Below are positions 37,244 to 45,381 of a stretch of DNA of 56,770 nt, one piece after another. The DNA comes from Aggregatibacter kilianii (lineage in GTDB: Bacteria > Pseudomonadota > Gammaproteobacteria > Enterobacterales > Pasteurellaceae), in the NCBI RefSeq assembly GCF_003129965.1, contig NZ_NRCJ01000015.1:1-56770 (forward strand), given 5' to 3'. The first letter of the stretch is position 1. The number at the start of each line of letters is the position of its first letter. The translations under genes and the position numbers were made by a program. Under the pieces are notes generated by a model that worked only from the letters and a program-made list of their open reading frames with translations, was not told the origin of the DNA and did no database searches.

Positions 37244-39475
37244 ATGGTCGCTGTGAGAGGATCTCATCTATTAAATCCTAAGGATTTTGAGATTGCACAA
37301 TGGTGCGCTAACTTAAATGTAGCGGACAACATCAAAACCGGTCTCACCGCCTGTTGGCACTATTCGCAGCAAAAAATCGCGTTGCGTGCCGAGCACCATG
37401 CGGAAGAAGCGCATTTGCTGTCTTTCGGCGTGGAAATGGTGGAAATTCTGCACAGTTTGAACATGGATGGCGACAGCCTGCTCACGGCGATGTTATTTCC
37501 GATTGTGAACGATCAGCTGGTGGATCTTGCCCAAATTGAAGAAGATTTCGGCGCCAATATCAGTAAACTGGTGAAAGGCGTAATCGAAATGGACAACATC
37601 CGCCAACTAAACGTCACCCATTCCGCCAGCAGCCTGCAAGTGGACAACGTGCGCCGTATGTTGCTCGCCATGGTGGACGATTTCCGCTGCGTCATCATTA
37701 AACTTGCCGAACGTATCGCCTTCCTGCGCGACGCCGTGGATAACGATTACACCGAAGAACAACGGGTACTTGCCGCCAAAGAATGCGCCAATATTTACGC
37801 GCCGCTCGCCAATCGTTTAGGTATCGGACAGCTCAAATGGGAGTTGGAAGATTACTGTTTCCGTTACCTGCATCCGGAACAATACCGCGCCATCGCCAAT
37901 TTATTACAAGAACGTCGCATCGACCGCGAACAATATATCGCCGATTTCGTTACCGAACTCACGGGTTACTTACAGGAAAACATCAAACAGGTGGAAGTGT
38001 ACGGTCGCCCGAAACACATTTACAGCATTTGGCGCAAAATGCAGAAAAAGCATCTAGAATTCAGCGACTTGTATGATGTTCGCGCGGTGCGCATTATCGT
38101 CCAAAAATTGCAGGATTGTTACACCGCACTTGGCATCGTGCACACCCATTTCAAACACTTGCCGAAAGAATTCGACGATTATGTCGCTAACCCGAAACCA
38201 AACGGTTATCAATCCATTCACACCGTGGTGCTCGGCAAAGGCGGCAAGCCGATTGAAGTGCAAATCCGCACGCAACAAATGCACGATGACGCCGAACTTG
38301 GCGTAGCGGCGCACTGGAAATACAAAGAAGGCGCCACCGCCGGGCGTTCCGGTTACGAAGAAAAAATCGCCTGGTTGCGCAAACTGTTGGCATGGCAGGA
38401 CGATATTACCGATTCCGGCGAGGTCATGGCGGAATTGCGCAGCCAAGTGTTCGACGATCGTGTTTATGTGTTTACCCCGAAAGGCGAAGTGGTGGATTTA
38501 CCGACGGGTTCTACGCCGCTGGATTTCGCCTACGCCATTCACAGCGAAATCGGGCATCGTTGTATCGGCGCCAAAGTGGGCGGGCGCATTGTGCCTTTCA
38601 CTTATCAGCTTCAAATGGGCGATCAGGTGGACATCATCACCCAGAAAAACCCGAACCCAAGCCGCGACTGGCTAAACCCGAACCTTGGCTTTACCCACAC
38701 GGCGAAATCCCGTGCGAAAATTCACGCGTGGTTTAAAAAACAGGATCGCGATAAAAATATCCCGGCGGGCAAAGAATTGCTGGAAAGCGAAATCAACCGT
38801 TTGGGCATCAGCTTAAAACAGGTGGAACAACAAGCCTTACCGCGCTATAACCTGAAAAATCTGGACGATTTATATGCCGGTATCGGCGGCGGCGATATTC
38901 GCATCAGCCCGCTGATTAACTTCCTGCAAAGCAAATTCATCAAAACTTCCGCGCAGGAAGTGGACGAAGAAATTCTGCGCCATGTAAGCAACAAAAGTGC
39001 GGTCAATTCTCAGCAAAAATCCGAACGCAAAGACTGCGTTATCGTGGAAGGCGTTGGCAACCTCATGCACCATATCGCTCGCTGCTGCCAACCGATTCCG
39101 GGCGACAGCATCGTCGGCTACATCACCATGGGACGCGGCATTTCTATTCACCGCTGTGACTGCGATCAATTCCTCGAATTGCAAGCCGCTCACCCGGAAC
39201 GCGTGGTGGAATCCCGCTGGGGCGACAATTATTCCAGCGGCTTCCATCTCAACATTCGCATTGTCGCATCCGACCGCAACGGCTTGTTACGCGACATCAC
39301 CACCGTACTGGCGAATGACAAAATCAGCGTACTCGGCGTGTCCACCCACACGGACAGCAAACGCCAAGTGGCAAACATTGATATGCAAATTGAGCTGAAC
39401 AACGTGGAAATGTTAAGTAAGATCCTATCCCGTTTGGAAAAACTGGATGACGTGATCGAAGCCAAACGCCTCTAA
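37244..39475 (+). CDS. relA: GTP pyrophosphokinase RelA
   Basis: Ribosome-associated (p)ppGpp synthetase of the stringent response. The 743-residue protein has an inactive hydrolase domain (about 1-200): the expected HD-containing segment reads TAMLFPIVND. The synthetase domain includes YDVRAVRIIV near 279 and KPNGYQSIHTVV near 326, with EFDDY between. This matches the acidic RelA signature, not the basic SpoT/Rel one. TGS (about 405-465) and a C-terminal ACT domain (about 665-743) follow. dgkA is 29 bases downstream. Confidence 0.96.
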   Translation: MVAVRGSHLLNPKDFEIAQWCANLNVADNIKTGLTACWHYSQQKIALRAEHHAEEAHLLSFGVEMVEILHSLNMDGDSLLTAMLFPIVNDQLVDLAQIEEDFGANISKLVKGVIEMDNIRQLNVTHSASSLQVDNVRRMLLAMVDDFRCVIIKLAERIAFLRDAVDNDYTEEQRVLAAKECANIYAPLANRLGIGQLKWELEDYCFRYLHPEQYRAIANLLQERRIDREQYIADFVTELTGYLQENIKQVEVYGRPKHIYSIWRKMQKKHLEFSDLYDVRAVRIIVQKLQDCYTALGIVHTHFKHLPKEFDDYVANPKPNGYQSIHTVVLGKGGKPIEVQIRTQQMHDDAELGVAAHWKYKEGATAGRSGYEEKIAWLRKLLAWQDDITDSGEVMAELRSQVFDDRVYVFTPKGEVVDLPTGSTPLDFAYAIHSEIGHRCIGAKVGGRIVPFTYQLQMGDQVDIITQKNPNPSRDWLNPNLGFTHTAKSRAKIHAWFKKQDRDKNIPAGKELLESEINRLGISLKQVEQQALPRYNLKNLDDLYAGIGGGDIRISPLINFLQSKFIKTSAQEVDEEILRHVSNKSAVNSQQKSERKDCVIVEGVGNLMHHIARCCQPIPGDSIVGYITMGRGISIHRCDCDQFLELQAAHPERVVESRWGDNYSSGFHLNIRIVASDRNGLLRDITTVLANDKISVLGVSTHTDSKRQVANIDMQIELNNVEMLSKILSRLEKLDDVIEAKRL

Positions 39476-39504
39476 CAAAAAGAAATAAGAATAAGGAAAA
39501 TCAA

Positions 39505-39861
39505 ATGGATAAAACCACGGGGCTGACCCACTTAATCAAATCCACCCAATATTCCATGAAGGGCTTAAAAAGTGCGGTCAAATATGAAACCGCTTTTCGC
39601 CACGAACTTTTTTGCTGCATTTTCATGATTCCGCTGGCGTTATGGCTCGGCGAAAATGCCGTCGAACGCGCCCTGATGATCGGCTCCGTATTACTGGTGT
39701 TGGTGGTGGAACTGCTCAACAGCGCCATCGAAGCCGTGGTGGACCGCATCGGCACCGAACGCCACGAACTCTCCGGCCGTGCCAAAGACCAAGGCTCCGC
39801 CGCCGTGTTCGTCGCCCTAGTGATCGTGGTGATCACTTGGGGGCTGATGTTGTTTAACTAA
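39505..39861 (+). CDS. dgkA: Diacylglycerol kinase DgkA
   Basis: A small trimeric inner-membrane kinase that phosphorylates diacylglycerol to phosphatidic acid. The 118-residue protein has three membrane segments. The active-site motif VVELLNSAIEAVVDRIG lies near residues 68-84, with the catalytic and metal-binding glutamates. A preceding amphipathic helix carries KSAVKYETAFRHEL. It closes the recO-rlmD-relA-dgkA run. Confidence 0.95.
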   Translation: MDKTTGLTHLIKSTQYSMKGLKSAVKYETAFRHELFCCIFMIPLALWLGENAVERALMIGSVLLVLVVELLNSAIEAVVDRIGTERHELSGRAKDQGSAAVFVALVIVVITWGLMLFN

Positions 39862-39901
39862 AAAACGCTGCCCAAAACGACCGCACTTTTGCAATATCGA
39901 T

Positions 39902-39925
39902 GGCGCGCGTTTCCCAACGCGTGCC
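39902..39925. repeat. Possible REP-like palindrome between dgkA and the HAD gene
   Basis: GGCGCGCGT and ACGCGTGCC flank a six-base loop; one pair is G-U. There is no T run, so it is not a typical terminator. Its GGCGC...GTGCC frame resembles the palindromes at 53651 and in ftsY. Confidence 0.4.
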
Positions 39926-39973
39926 TTGTTCTATATTGGGCTATAAAGCCTAAGCGCTCAAAAGGAGACAAAC

Positions 39974-40597
39974 ATGAACAACACACCACATATCGACACC
40001 GTCGTCTTTGATTTAGGCGGCGTTCTGATCGACTGGAATCCGCGCCACTTATACCGCAAAATATTCGGCAACGAAGCGGAAATGGAAACATTTTTAGCGG
40101 AAGTATGTAACAGCGAATGGAACGAAAAACAAGACGCCGGACGCCCTTGGACGGAAGGCGTTGCCGAAGCCATCAAACTGCACCCGCATTATGCCGAACA
40201 AATCCGCGCCTACCACGAACGCTGGACGGAAACCCTCAACGGCACCATTGACGACACCGTCGCCCTGCTCGAGCCGCTCAAACGCAACGGCATTCGCATT
40301 TTGGCGCTGACCAACTGGTCGAACGAAACCTTCCACTTCGCCGAAGAAAGGTTCCCGTTCCTCAGTGAATTTGAAGGCATTCTAGTGTCCGGCTACGAAC
40401 GGCTGATCAAACCCGACCCGCGCATTTTCAATCTGCTCATCGAACGCTATCACCTCACCCCGCAACACACCGTGTTCATCGACGACAACCTGCGCAACGT
40501 GGAAGGCGCCCGCAATGTCGGCTTACACGCCTTACAATTCACCAATGCACAAAAACTGAAGCAGGATTTGAACGCGTTGGGCGTGAAATTCGGCTAA
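39974..40597 (+). CDS. HAD-IA family phosphatase / haloacid dehalogenase-like hydrolase
   Basis: A 207-residue HAD hydrolase. Motif I is VVFDLGGVLIDWN (residues 10-22), where the second aspartate of DxD is Gly, as in many dehalogenase-like members. Motif II is LALTNWSNETF near 113, the lysine lies in LIKPDPRIF near 145, and motif IV is VFIDDNLRNVEGA near 168. A helical cap sits between motifs I and II. The substrate cannot be assigned. AAAGGAGAC precedes the ATG. It is separated from dgkA by a 112-base gap containing an uptake signal and a palindrome. Confidence 0.85.
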   Translation: MNNTPHIDTVVFDLGGVLIDWNPRHLYRKIFGNEAEMETFLAEVCNSEWNEKQDAGRPWTEGVAEAIKLHPHYAEQIRAYHERWTETLNGTIDDTVALLEPLKRNGIRILALTNWSNETFHFAEERFPFLSEFEGILVSGYERLIKPDPRIFNLLIERYHLTPQHTVFIDDNLRNVEGARNVGLHALQFTNAQKLKQDLNALGVKFG

Positions 40598-40639
40598 AAA
40601 CACATAAAAAACAACCGCACTTTTCATAAGAAGGTTGAT

Positions 40640-41299
40640 ATGTCAAAGGCACAACAGATTTTAACGTTGCTACAAAATGCTGCGAATCCGGACAAAGCCG
40701 TAGAAATGGCGACGTATATGAAAAACCAATTTGAATTTCTCGGCATCCCTACGCCGTTGCGTCGCCAACTTTGCAAGTCGTTATTCAAGGAGGCGAAATC
40801 ACAGGCTGTCGATTGGGATTTTGTCGAAGCCTGTTGGGAAAGCCCGTATCGTGAGATGCAATATGTTGCCACGGATTATTTGAATGTGTCGGTCGAGCGG
40901 CTCGCGCCACAGGATTTATGCAGAATTGAGCGGCTAATTACCCGCAAATCTTGGTGGGACAGTGTCGATGCGTTGGACAAAGTGGTCGGCGGCATTTATT
41001 TGAACTTCCCCGAAATCCGTCCGCAATTAATCGCCTGGAGCAAACATGACAATATCTGGCTGCGACGTGTCGCCATTGACTGTCAGCTGTCCTTAAAGCA
41101 ACAAACGGATCAGGTGTTACTGAGCGAAGTGATTCAAAATAATTTCGGTCAATCGGCGTTTTTCATCAACAAAGCCATCGGCTGGGCGTTGCGCGAATAC
41201 GGAAAAACCAATCCTGATTGGGTGAAAGATTTCGTGCAACGACACAAAGAAAAAATGGCGCCATTGAGTGTAAGGGAAGCGTTGAAGCGGTTGAAATGA
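40640..41299 (+). CDS. AlkD-like DNA alkylation repair protein
   Basis: A 219-residue all-helical protein of the AlkD (HEAT-repeat DNA glycosylase) family, which removes alkylated bases such as 3-methyladenine. Visible signatures are FLGIPTPLRRQLCK near residues 34-47 and YREMQYVATDYL near 72-83. SWWDSVDALDKVVGG near 108-122 carries the catalytic-position aspartate. KHDNIWLRRVAIDCQL and the C-terminal INKAIGWALREYGK complete the pattern. It stands alone on the plus strand and converges with ftsX through a shared terminator. Confidence 0.85.
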   Translation: MSKAQQILTLLQNAANPDKAVEMATYMKNQFEFLGIPTPLRRQLCKSLFKEAKSQAVDWDFVEACWESPYREMQYVATDYLNVSVERLAPQDLCRIERLITRKSWWDSVDALDKVVGGIYLNFPEIRPQLIAWSKHDNIWLRRVAIDCQLSLKQQTDQVLLSEVIQNNFGQSAFFINKAIGWALREYGKTNPDWVKDFVQRHKEKMAPLSVREALKRLK

Positions 41300-41303
41300 G
41301 GAA

Positions 41304-41341
41304 AAAAAGGACCGCACTTCACCAAAAGTGCGGTCCTTTTT
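41304..41341. terminator. Bidirectional uptake-signal terminator between alkD and ftsX
   Basis: Stem AAAAAGGACCGCACTT/AAGTGCGGTCCTTTTT (16 bp) with a short loop and T runs in both directions, between convergent genes. Confidence 0.9.
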
Positions 41342-41367
41342 CATTGTGTTTTTACCCTCAGTTCTTT

Positions 41368-42300
41368 TTAGCCTTTCTTATCCAACACCCGAATATACCG
41401 CGTTGCCGATAGCCAAGCGCCGATGTAGCCCATGATAGTGCAAACAATAAGCAGGAAAAGAAATTCGACTAATCCTAAGCCGTTTAAATTAAAGCTAACG
41501 GCGAAGATGTCGGTGACGTATTTCACCGCGCCGGTGAAATAGCCGATGGTGAGGCTGCTGAAAAGGCAGGCGAACAAACCGCCGAATACGGCGTAAATCA
41601 TGCCCGTATAGAGAAACGGGCGGAGGATGAATTGGTCGGTGGCGCCGAGTAATTTCATCACTTCAATGTTCGCTTGATTGCTGTAAACGTCGGCGCGAAT
41701 GCTGTTGCCGATAACCAAAAAGACCGCAACCGCCATCAACACCGTACAGAAAATCGCCACATGTGCCACTAGCCAGGTGAGCGCGGTGAGTTTTTCCAGC
41801 CAGTCGTTATCCAAGCGCACTTCCTGCACGCCTTTGATTTTGTCTAAGGTTTCCCGCAATTCATTGCGTTTTTGTGATTCGTTAAAGGCTTTGGTCGGTT
41901 TGATCATCACCACTGCCGGCAGCGGGTTGTCGTCCAACACATCCAGTTCTTCACTAAAGCCCGACCAGTGGCGGAATTCGTTCAAACTTTCCTGACGTGA
42001 AATGTAATTCAGCGACTCCACGCCTTCCTGCTGGCGGATTTTTTCCACCACTAAATTGGCGTCGTCTTCCGACAGATTTTTATGCAAATAGACCGTCAGT
42101 TCACTTTCCGGATAAAACTGCGTGGTAGCATGATGGATATTTTTCCAAAGTAAGTAACTCACCGTTGGAATGGTTAACGACACAGCAATCACCAACACCG
42201 TCAACAGCGTAGCAAACTTGCGTTTCAACAAATCCGCCAGCACCGCACGCAACACATAGGCGCTTTGCACGCCAAAAGGGAAACCCATACGAACACTCAT
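41368..42300 (-). CDS. ftsX: Cell division protein FtsX
   Basis: Membrane component of the FtsEX ABC-type complex, which controls septal peptidoglycan hydrolases. The 310-residue protein has an N-terminal membrane segment (about 38-58) and a periplasmic domain (about 60-165). Three further helices follow, and the typical NSIRADVYSNQANIEVMKLLGATD lies near 210-233 (given for position). The ATG at 42300 is used because AGGAGG lies just upstream; an ORF extension to 42342 would overlap ftsE. It starts eight bases after ftsE. Confidence 0.93.
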   Translation of the reverse strand: MSVRMGFPFGVQSAYVLRAVLADLLKRKFATLLTVLVIAVSLTIPTVSYLLWKNIHHATTQFYPESELTVYLHKNLSEDDANLVVEKIRQQEGVESLNYISRQESLNEFRHWSGFSEELDVLDDNPLPAVVMIKPTKAFNESQKRNELRETLDKIKGVQEVRLDNDWLEKLTALTWLVAHVAIFCTVLMAVAVFLVIGNSIRADVYSNQANIEVMKLLGATDQFILRPFLYTGMIYAVFGGLFACLFSSLTIGYFTGAVKYVTDIFAVSFNLNGLGLVEFLFLLIVCTIMGYIGAWLSATRYIRVLDKKG

Positions 42301-42308
42301 GTTGCCTC

Positions 42309-42959
42309 CTAGCGTAAATAGCCTTGCTCGAGCACCAAGCAAGGTTTCGGTTTTTGTTGCACGATGCCGATGTCATGAGTCGCGATTAACACTGTCATGC
42401 CAAGGCGATTGAATTCTTCAAATAAATTGAAAATTTCCAAGGATAGCGCGCTATCCAAGTTACCCGTTGGTTCATCCGCCAACAAAAGTTGCGGCTTATG
42501 CACCACCGCGCGGGCAATATCGATACGCTGCTGTTCCCCACCGGATAAATGCGCCGGCAGATGATTGGCGCGGTCACGCAACCCTACCCGATCCAATGCA
42601 GCCAAGGCGCGACTATTGGCGTCTTTCGGGTTTTGTCCGGCAATAATCAACGGCAATGCCACGTTGCCCAACACCGAACGATCGGGCAACAGGCGATAAT
42701 CCTGATGCACCATGCCAATTTGACGGCGCAAAAACGGCACTTCATGACGGGATAAGCGGGTGATGTCATGCCCGTTAAACCAAATCTGCCCGCCGTTGGC
42801 GCGCTCCATGCCCATAATTAATTTCAGCAGGGTACTTTTCCCTGCGCCGGAATGCCCCACCAGGTAGGTCATGCTACCCACCGGTAAATGAAAGCTTAAC
42901 CCTTGCAGGGCAGGCTTGCCGCCCATATAAGCTTTACTCACATTTGCAAATCGAATCAT
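42309..42959 (-). CDS. ftsE: Cell division ATP-binding protein FtsE
   Basis: ABC ATPase partner of FtsX. The 216-residue protein has Walker A GHSGAGKSTLLK near residues 35-46, the Q-loop in IGMVHQD near 83, signature LSGGEQQRIDIA near 137-148, Walker B LLLADEPTGNLD near 156-167 and switch histidine ATHD near 193-196. It lies between ftsY and ftsX, the standard ftsYEX order. Confidence 0.95.
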   Translation of the reverse strand: MIRFANVSKAYMGGKPALQGLSFHLPVGSMTYLVGHSGAGKSTLLKLIMGMERANGGQIWFNGHDITRLSRHEVPFLRRQIGMVHQDYRLLPDRSVLGNVALPLIIAGQNPKDANSRALAALDRVGLRDRANHLPAHLSGGEQQRIDIARAVVHKPQLLLADEPTGNLDSALSLEIFNLFEEFNRLGMTVLIATHDIGIVQQKPKPCLVLEQGYLR

Positions 42960-42997
42960 TTTTCTTCTCTAAAAACACTTTACTTTTTAACCGCACT

Positions 42998-44446
42998 TTA
43001 TTCCTCTTCATGAGCAAATAAAGCCTCAATAAATTCTTCTGCGTTGAACTCGCGTAAATCTTCAATTTTTTCGCCCACGCCGATGTAGCGAATCGGCAGG
43101 TTGAATTGGTCGGCGATGGCGAAAATCACGCCGCCTTTGGCGGTACCGTCCAGTTTGGTTAGACTAATGCCGGTTAAGCCCACCGCTTCATGGAATAATT
43201 TGGCTTGGCTGATGGCGTTTTGACCGGTGCCGGCATCCAGCGTGAGCATGATTTCATGCGGGGCGCTTTCATCGTATTTTTTCATCACGCGGACGATTTT
43301 TTTCAGCTCGTCCATCAAGTTATTTTTATTTTGCAGACGGCCGGCGGTGTCGGCGATGAGAATATCGATATTGCGTGCCGCCGCCGATTGCATGGCGTCG
43401 AAAATCACTGAAGCAGAATCGGAACCGGTGCTTTGCGCCACCACCGGGATGTGATTGCGTTCGCCCCACACTTGCAACTGCTCTACCGCCGCCGCACGGA
43501 AGGTGTCGCCCGCCGCCAGCATGACGGATTTGCCTTCCATCTGGAATTTGCGCGCCAATTTGCCGATAGTAGTGGTTTTACCCACGCCGTTCACGCCCAC
43601 CATGAGGATCACATAAGGCTTTTTAGAACCGTCGATGTGTAACAGTTGCGCCACCGGTTTTAAAATTTCGCCCATTTCCAGTTTTAATTGCTGATACAAG
43701 GCATCGGCGTTCTGCAACTGTTGGCGGGTGGCGTGTTGAGTGAGATTGTTAATAATTTTGGTGGTGGTCGGCACGCCGATGTCGGCGATGAGCAATTGTT
43801 CCTCCAACTCTTCGAACAATTCGTCATCGATCTTTTTGCCGAGGAAAAAGCTGCGGAACCCCGCGCCGATGTTTTGTTTGGTTTTCACCAAGCCTTTGAG
43901 TAACCGACTGAAAAAACCGCCTTCGCTTGGTTTTTCCTGCGTTTCAACGATGTCGGCGACGGCGCTTTCCTGTTCAGGCGATTCAATTTCGGCGTCAGGC
44001 GCAGATTCATGTTGAATTTCCACCGCACTTTCCGTTGGTTCTTCCGCTTCAGTGTCTAAAAGTGCGGTCGGATTTTCCGATGTTTCTTCAATAGATTGAG
44101 TCGGCTCATCCGATGGTGCAAGCTCGACTGATGGCGCACGCTTCACAGCGTGTGCCGTATCTTCTTCGGGTTGAGCTATTTCAGGTTGAATGTCAGTGGG
44201 TTCAGGCACACGCTGTGAAGCGTGCGCCATCGATGTATCCGTTGGTGTATTTTCGGTCTCTGCTTCATCTAAAAGTGCGGTGTTTTTTTCCGCCGTTTCT
44301 TGTCCTGCGTCTTGCGCTTCAGGTTCGTTGGGAAGTTGTTCCGGCGATGCTTGTTCTTTTGGTTCCGCTTCTGTTGATTCTTCCTGCTTATTTTTGCCTA
44401 ATCCGAACCAAGACCAAAATCCGCCTTTTTTCTTTTCATCCGACAT
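42998..44446 (-). CDS. ftsY: Signal recognition particle receptor FtsY
   Basis: SRP receptor GTPase that docks ribosomes making membrane proteins. The 482-residue protein has a long acidic N-terminal region (about 1-170), then the NG domain. GTPase motifs are GVNGVGKTTTIGKL (G1), DTFRAAAVEQL (G2), DTAGRLQNK (G3) and TKLDGTAKGG (G4). The start is set at MSDEKKKGGFW (44446), with an open extension to 44545 ignored. The acidic region contains a perfect inverted repeat (44130-44231) that encodes the short stretches AHASQRVPEP and AHAVKRAPS, which are basic and unlike the rest. It is first in ftsYEX, divergent from rsmD. Confidence 0.94.
   Translation of the reverse strand: MSDEKKKGGFWSWFGLGKNKQEESTEAEPKEQASPEQLPNEPEAQDAGQETAEKNTALLDEAETENTPTDTSMAHASQRVPEPTDIQPEIAQPEEDTAHAVKRAPSVELAPSDEPTQSIEETSENPTALLDTEAEEPTESAVEIQHESAPDAEIESPEQESAVADIVETQEKPSEGGFFSRLLKGLVKTKQNIGAGFRSFFLGKKIDDELFEELEEQLLIADIGVPTTTKIINNLTQHATRQQLQNADALYQQLKLEMGEILKPVAQLLHIDGSKKPYVILMVGVNGVGKTTTIGKLARKFQMEGKSVMLAAGDTFRAAAVEQLQVWGERNHIPVVAQSTGSDSASVIFDAMQSAAARNIDILIADTAGRLQNKNNLMDELKKIVRVMKKYDESAPHEIMLTLDAGTGQNAISQAKLFHEAVGLTGISLTKLDGTAKGGVIFAIADQFNLPIRYIGVGEKIEDLREFNAEEFIEALFAHEEE
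44130..44231. repeat. Perfect 27-bp inverted repeat embedded in ftsY
   Basis: The arm at 44130-44156 and the arm at 44205-44231 are exact reverse complements over 27 bases, separated by 48 bases. Each arm is itself a near-palindrome (GGCGCACGCT-TCAC-AGCGTGTGCC). That is the architecture of a REP doublet, here kept in frame inside a coding sequence. Confidence 0.85.
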
Positions 44447-44521
44447 AAATTGCCCACTCTTGTTTAAACTTGATAAAATGCCGCCCATTCTAGCAAAAAA
44501 ACGCGTAATTTTCCGATTTAT

Positions 44522-45106
44522 ATGAAAAAAGCAACAATTCCACAAGGCACGAAAGGCGAGGTACGCATTATCGCCGGATTATGGCGCGGGCGAAAATTGC
44601 CGGTACTATCCTCGCAAGGCTTACGCCCGACCGGCGACCGCGTAAAAGAAACCCTGTTTAACTGGCTGATGCCTTATATCGCGGGCAGCGACTGTTTGGA
44701 TTGTTTTGCCGGTAGCGGTTCTCTCGGCTTTGAGGCCCTTTCGCGCCAAGCAGAGAAAGTCACCTTTCTGGAATTGGAAAAAGCCGTGGCGCAACAATTA
44801 AGCAAAAACATTCAAACCCTGAAATGTGCCGACCGCGCCCAAGTGGTGAATCAAAACAGCCTGGCGTTTTTAAATCATCCGCAAAATCAACCGCACTTTG
44901 ATGTGGTATTCCTTGACCCTCCGTTCCATTTCGACCTTGCCGAACAAGCCGTTGCCCTGTTGGCGCAGAATAATTGGTTGCGCCCGCAAGCCCTGATTTA
45001 TGTGGAAACGGAAAAAGGCAAAGTGGCGAAGGTGCCGCAAAGCTGGCGTTTATTAAAAGAAAAAGACAGCGGGCAAGTAAGCTATCGGTTGTATCAGGCG
45101 GAATGA
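44522..45106 (+). CDS. rsmD: 16S rRNA m2G966 methyltransferase RsmD
   Basis: Methylates guanine 966 of 16S rRNA. The 194-residue protein has RIIAGLWRGRKLPV near 15-28 and GLRPTGDRVKETLFNWL near 33-49. The SAM motif is DCFAGSGSLGFEALSR near 60-75, and the catalytic motif is VFLDPPF near 129-135. It is divergent from ftsY with a gap of 75 bases, the conserved rsmD-ftsY arrangement. The USS-bearing tail and 275 bases of non-coding DNA separate it from manX. Confidence 0.94.
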   Translation: MKKATIPQGTKGEVRIIAGLWRGRKLPVLSSQGLRPTGDRVKETLFNWLMPYIAGSDCLDCFAGSGSLGFEALSRQAEKVTFLELEKAVAQQLSKNIQTLKCADRAQVVNQNSLAFLNHPQNQPHFDVVFLDPPFHFDLAEQAVALLAQNNWLRPQALIYVETEKGKVAKVPQSWRLLKEKDSGQVSYRLYQAE

Positions 45107-45227
45107 AAGACTTAAGCAAGTGCGGTTGTTTTTTCGCCTCTTTTTATAACAACTTCTTAAAATTCCCCCATATAAAATAACATCTTGCCCGCAACCTGTT
45201 GTTTTTCATGCCGTCAACTCATCGTAC

Positions 45228-45249
45228 TTGTTGATCATGATCACGATTT
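45228..45249 (+). promoter_or_regulatory. CRP site upstream of the PTS operon
   Basis: GTTGA-TCATGA-TCACG (45230-45245) matches much of TGTGA-N6-TCACA. Its centre lies about 60 bases before the predicted transcription start, the spacing of a class I CRP-activated promoter. Confidence 0.55.
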
Positions 45250-45262
45250 TTAAACTCTCTAT

Positions 45263-45290
45263 TTGACGACTTTCATCAAATGAATACACT
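45263..45290 (+). promoter_or_regulatory. manX promoter
   Basis: TTGACG (45263-45268), a 16-base spacer and TACACT (45285-45290). The -10 is weak, consistent with a promoter needing an activator such as CRP. Confidence 0.5.
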
Positions 45291-45298
45291 TAGCCATC

Positions 45299-45314
45299 AT
45301 GCAAACGTTTGCGA
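45299..45314. promoter_or_regulatory. LacI/PurR-type operator
   Basis: ATGCAAACGTTTGCGA contains a perfect 12-bp palindrome with a central CG. It closely resembles the PurR consensus ACGCAAACGTTTNCGT. It covers about +2 to +17 of the predicted transcript, so binding should repress. Confidence 0.65.
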
Positions 45315-45332
45315 CCGTTTTGAATTTTTCGC

Positions 45333-45344
45333 TGAAACGATTCA
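45333..45344. promoter_or_regulatory. Cra/FruR-type operator
   Basis: TGAAACGATTCA, preceded by GC, is an excellent match to the Cra (FruR) pattern TGAAWCG-TTCA on one strand. It lies between the PurR-like operator and the manX ribosome site. Confidence 0.6.
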
Positions 45345-45381
45345 AACGTCTAATTTTTACAATAACTTAAAGGAGGTTTGA

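Noticed and set aside
44113-44448. Open frames on the plus strand across ftsY, including one with AHASQRVP
   Set aside because: They are antisense shadows. The matching peptides arise because the inverted repeat reads the same on both strands.
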